Assembly (NCBI GenBank): GCA_946562005.1
Contig: CAMNVD010000055.1
Coordinates: 1-7,193, forward strand
Direction: 5' to 3'
DNA from: an uncultured Clostridia bacterium
GTDB taxonomy: Bacteria > Bacillota > Dehalobacteriia > UBA4068 > JAAVYR01
Length of the DNA: 7,193 bases
The notes under the pieces were generated by a model. It saw only the letters and a list, made by a program, of their open reading frames with translations. It ran no database searches and was not told where the DNA came from. Every line of letters begins with the position of its first letter. The stretch's first letter is position 1. Made by a program: the position numbers and the translations under genes. This document shows positions 7,080 to 7,193 of this stretch, one piece after another.

Positions 7080-7112
7080 TCCGTCATGCATAAACAGGAA
7101 ATGCCTTGTCCC

Positions 7113-7193
7113 TTACGATAGGATATTTACACCGTACTCCGCATAGGACCCATTGGAAGTTTCCGTGGCCCCAGCCCCGGAACCAACACCGTA
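7113..7193 (-). CDS. C-terminal end of an unrecognised gene (partial)
   Basis: Reading from the window edge, 26 codons stay open until TAA at 7115-7113. The peptide begins YGVGSGAGATETS and ends AEYGVNILS, so it is rich in Gly, Ser and Ala with YGV appearing at both ends. That composition would suit the tail of a secreted or surface protein, but it is too short to assign. It is not recognisable as the S1-domain protein, DivIC or YabP/YabQ products often found upstream of spoIIE. The other two minus-strand frames also stay open for 21 and 35 codons, so the coding call rests mainly on the sensible residue composition. No clear terminator follows it. Confidence 0.4.
   Translation of the reverse strand, partial: YGVGSGAGATETSNGSYAEYGVNILS

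Noticed and set aside
6824..7087. 87-codon minus-strand open frame starting MTDLVGK
   Set aside because: It overlaps the 5' end of spoIIE by 109 bases in another frame, covers the spoIIE promoter, and has no ribosome binding site.
7094..7112. Possible short hairpin (ACAAGG/CCTGT) after the upstream gene as a terminator
   Set aside because: Only five pairs with a bulge and just three following T residues; too weak to call.

Overview
The window comes from an endospore-forming Firmicute. It carries spoIIE, a gene found in endospore formers, followed on the same strand by tilS and ftsH, a variant of the classic spoIIE-tilS-(hpt)-ftsH neighbourhood. The FtsH and SpoIIE sequences look more like Clostridia or Negativicutes than Bacillus, but that is an impression from the protein text, and I cannot name a genus. 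All supported genes lie on the minus strand, so transcription runs from high to low coordinates.

Layout in transcription order. (1) 7193-7113: the last 26 codons of an unrecognised gene that enters from outside the window. (2) 7112-6933: a 180-base control region with a perfect TATAAT box, an atypically distant -35-like element and a short direct repeat. It resembles the long-spacer, Spo0A-dependent promoters known for spoIIE and spoIIG in Bacillus. (3) 6932-4533: full-length spoIIE. (4) 4494-4461: a perfect 16-bp-stem terminator. (5) 4421-2904: full-length tilS. (6) 2903-2713: an intergenic region with a good sigma-A-type promoter, a 13-base palindrome over its -35 box, and a leader of about 110 nt. 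(7) 2712-742: ftsH, starting at TTG. (8) 735-701: a second strong terminator. (9) 572-1: the 5' part of an unnamed multi-pass membrane protein gene that runs off the window. No stretch longer than 300 bases lacks a gene.

Functionally, SpoIIE activates sigma-F in the forespore, TilS makes an essential modified tRNA, and FtsH is the membrane AAA+ protease. In Bacillus subtilis FtsH degrades SpoIIE, so the protease and one of its known sporulation substrates lie close together here. The hpt (hypoxanthine phosphoribosyltransferase) gene usually found between tilS and ftsH is absent.

I see no RNA gene, mobile element, CRISPR array or novel multi-gene system. This is a mostly conserved core locus. 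The points worth a second look are the promoter architecture, the missing hpt, and the two unrecognised partial genes at the edges.
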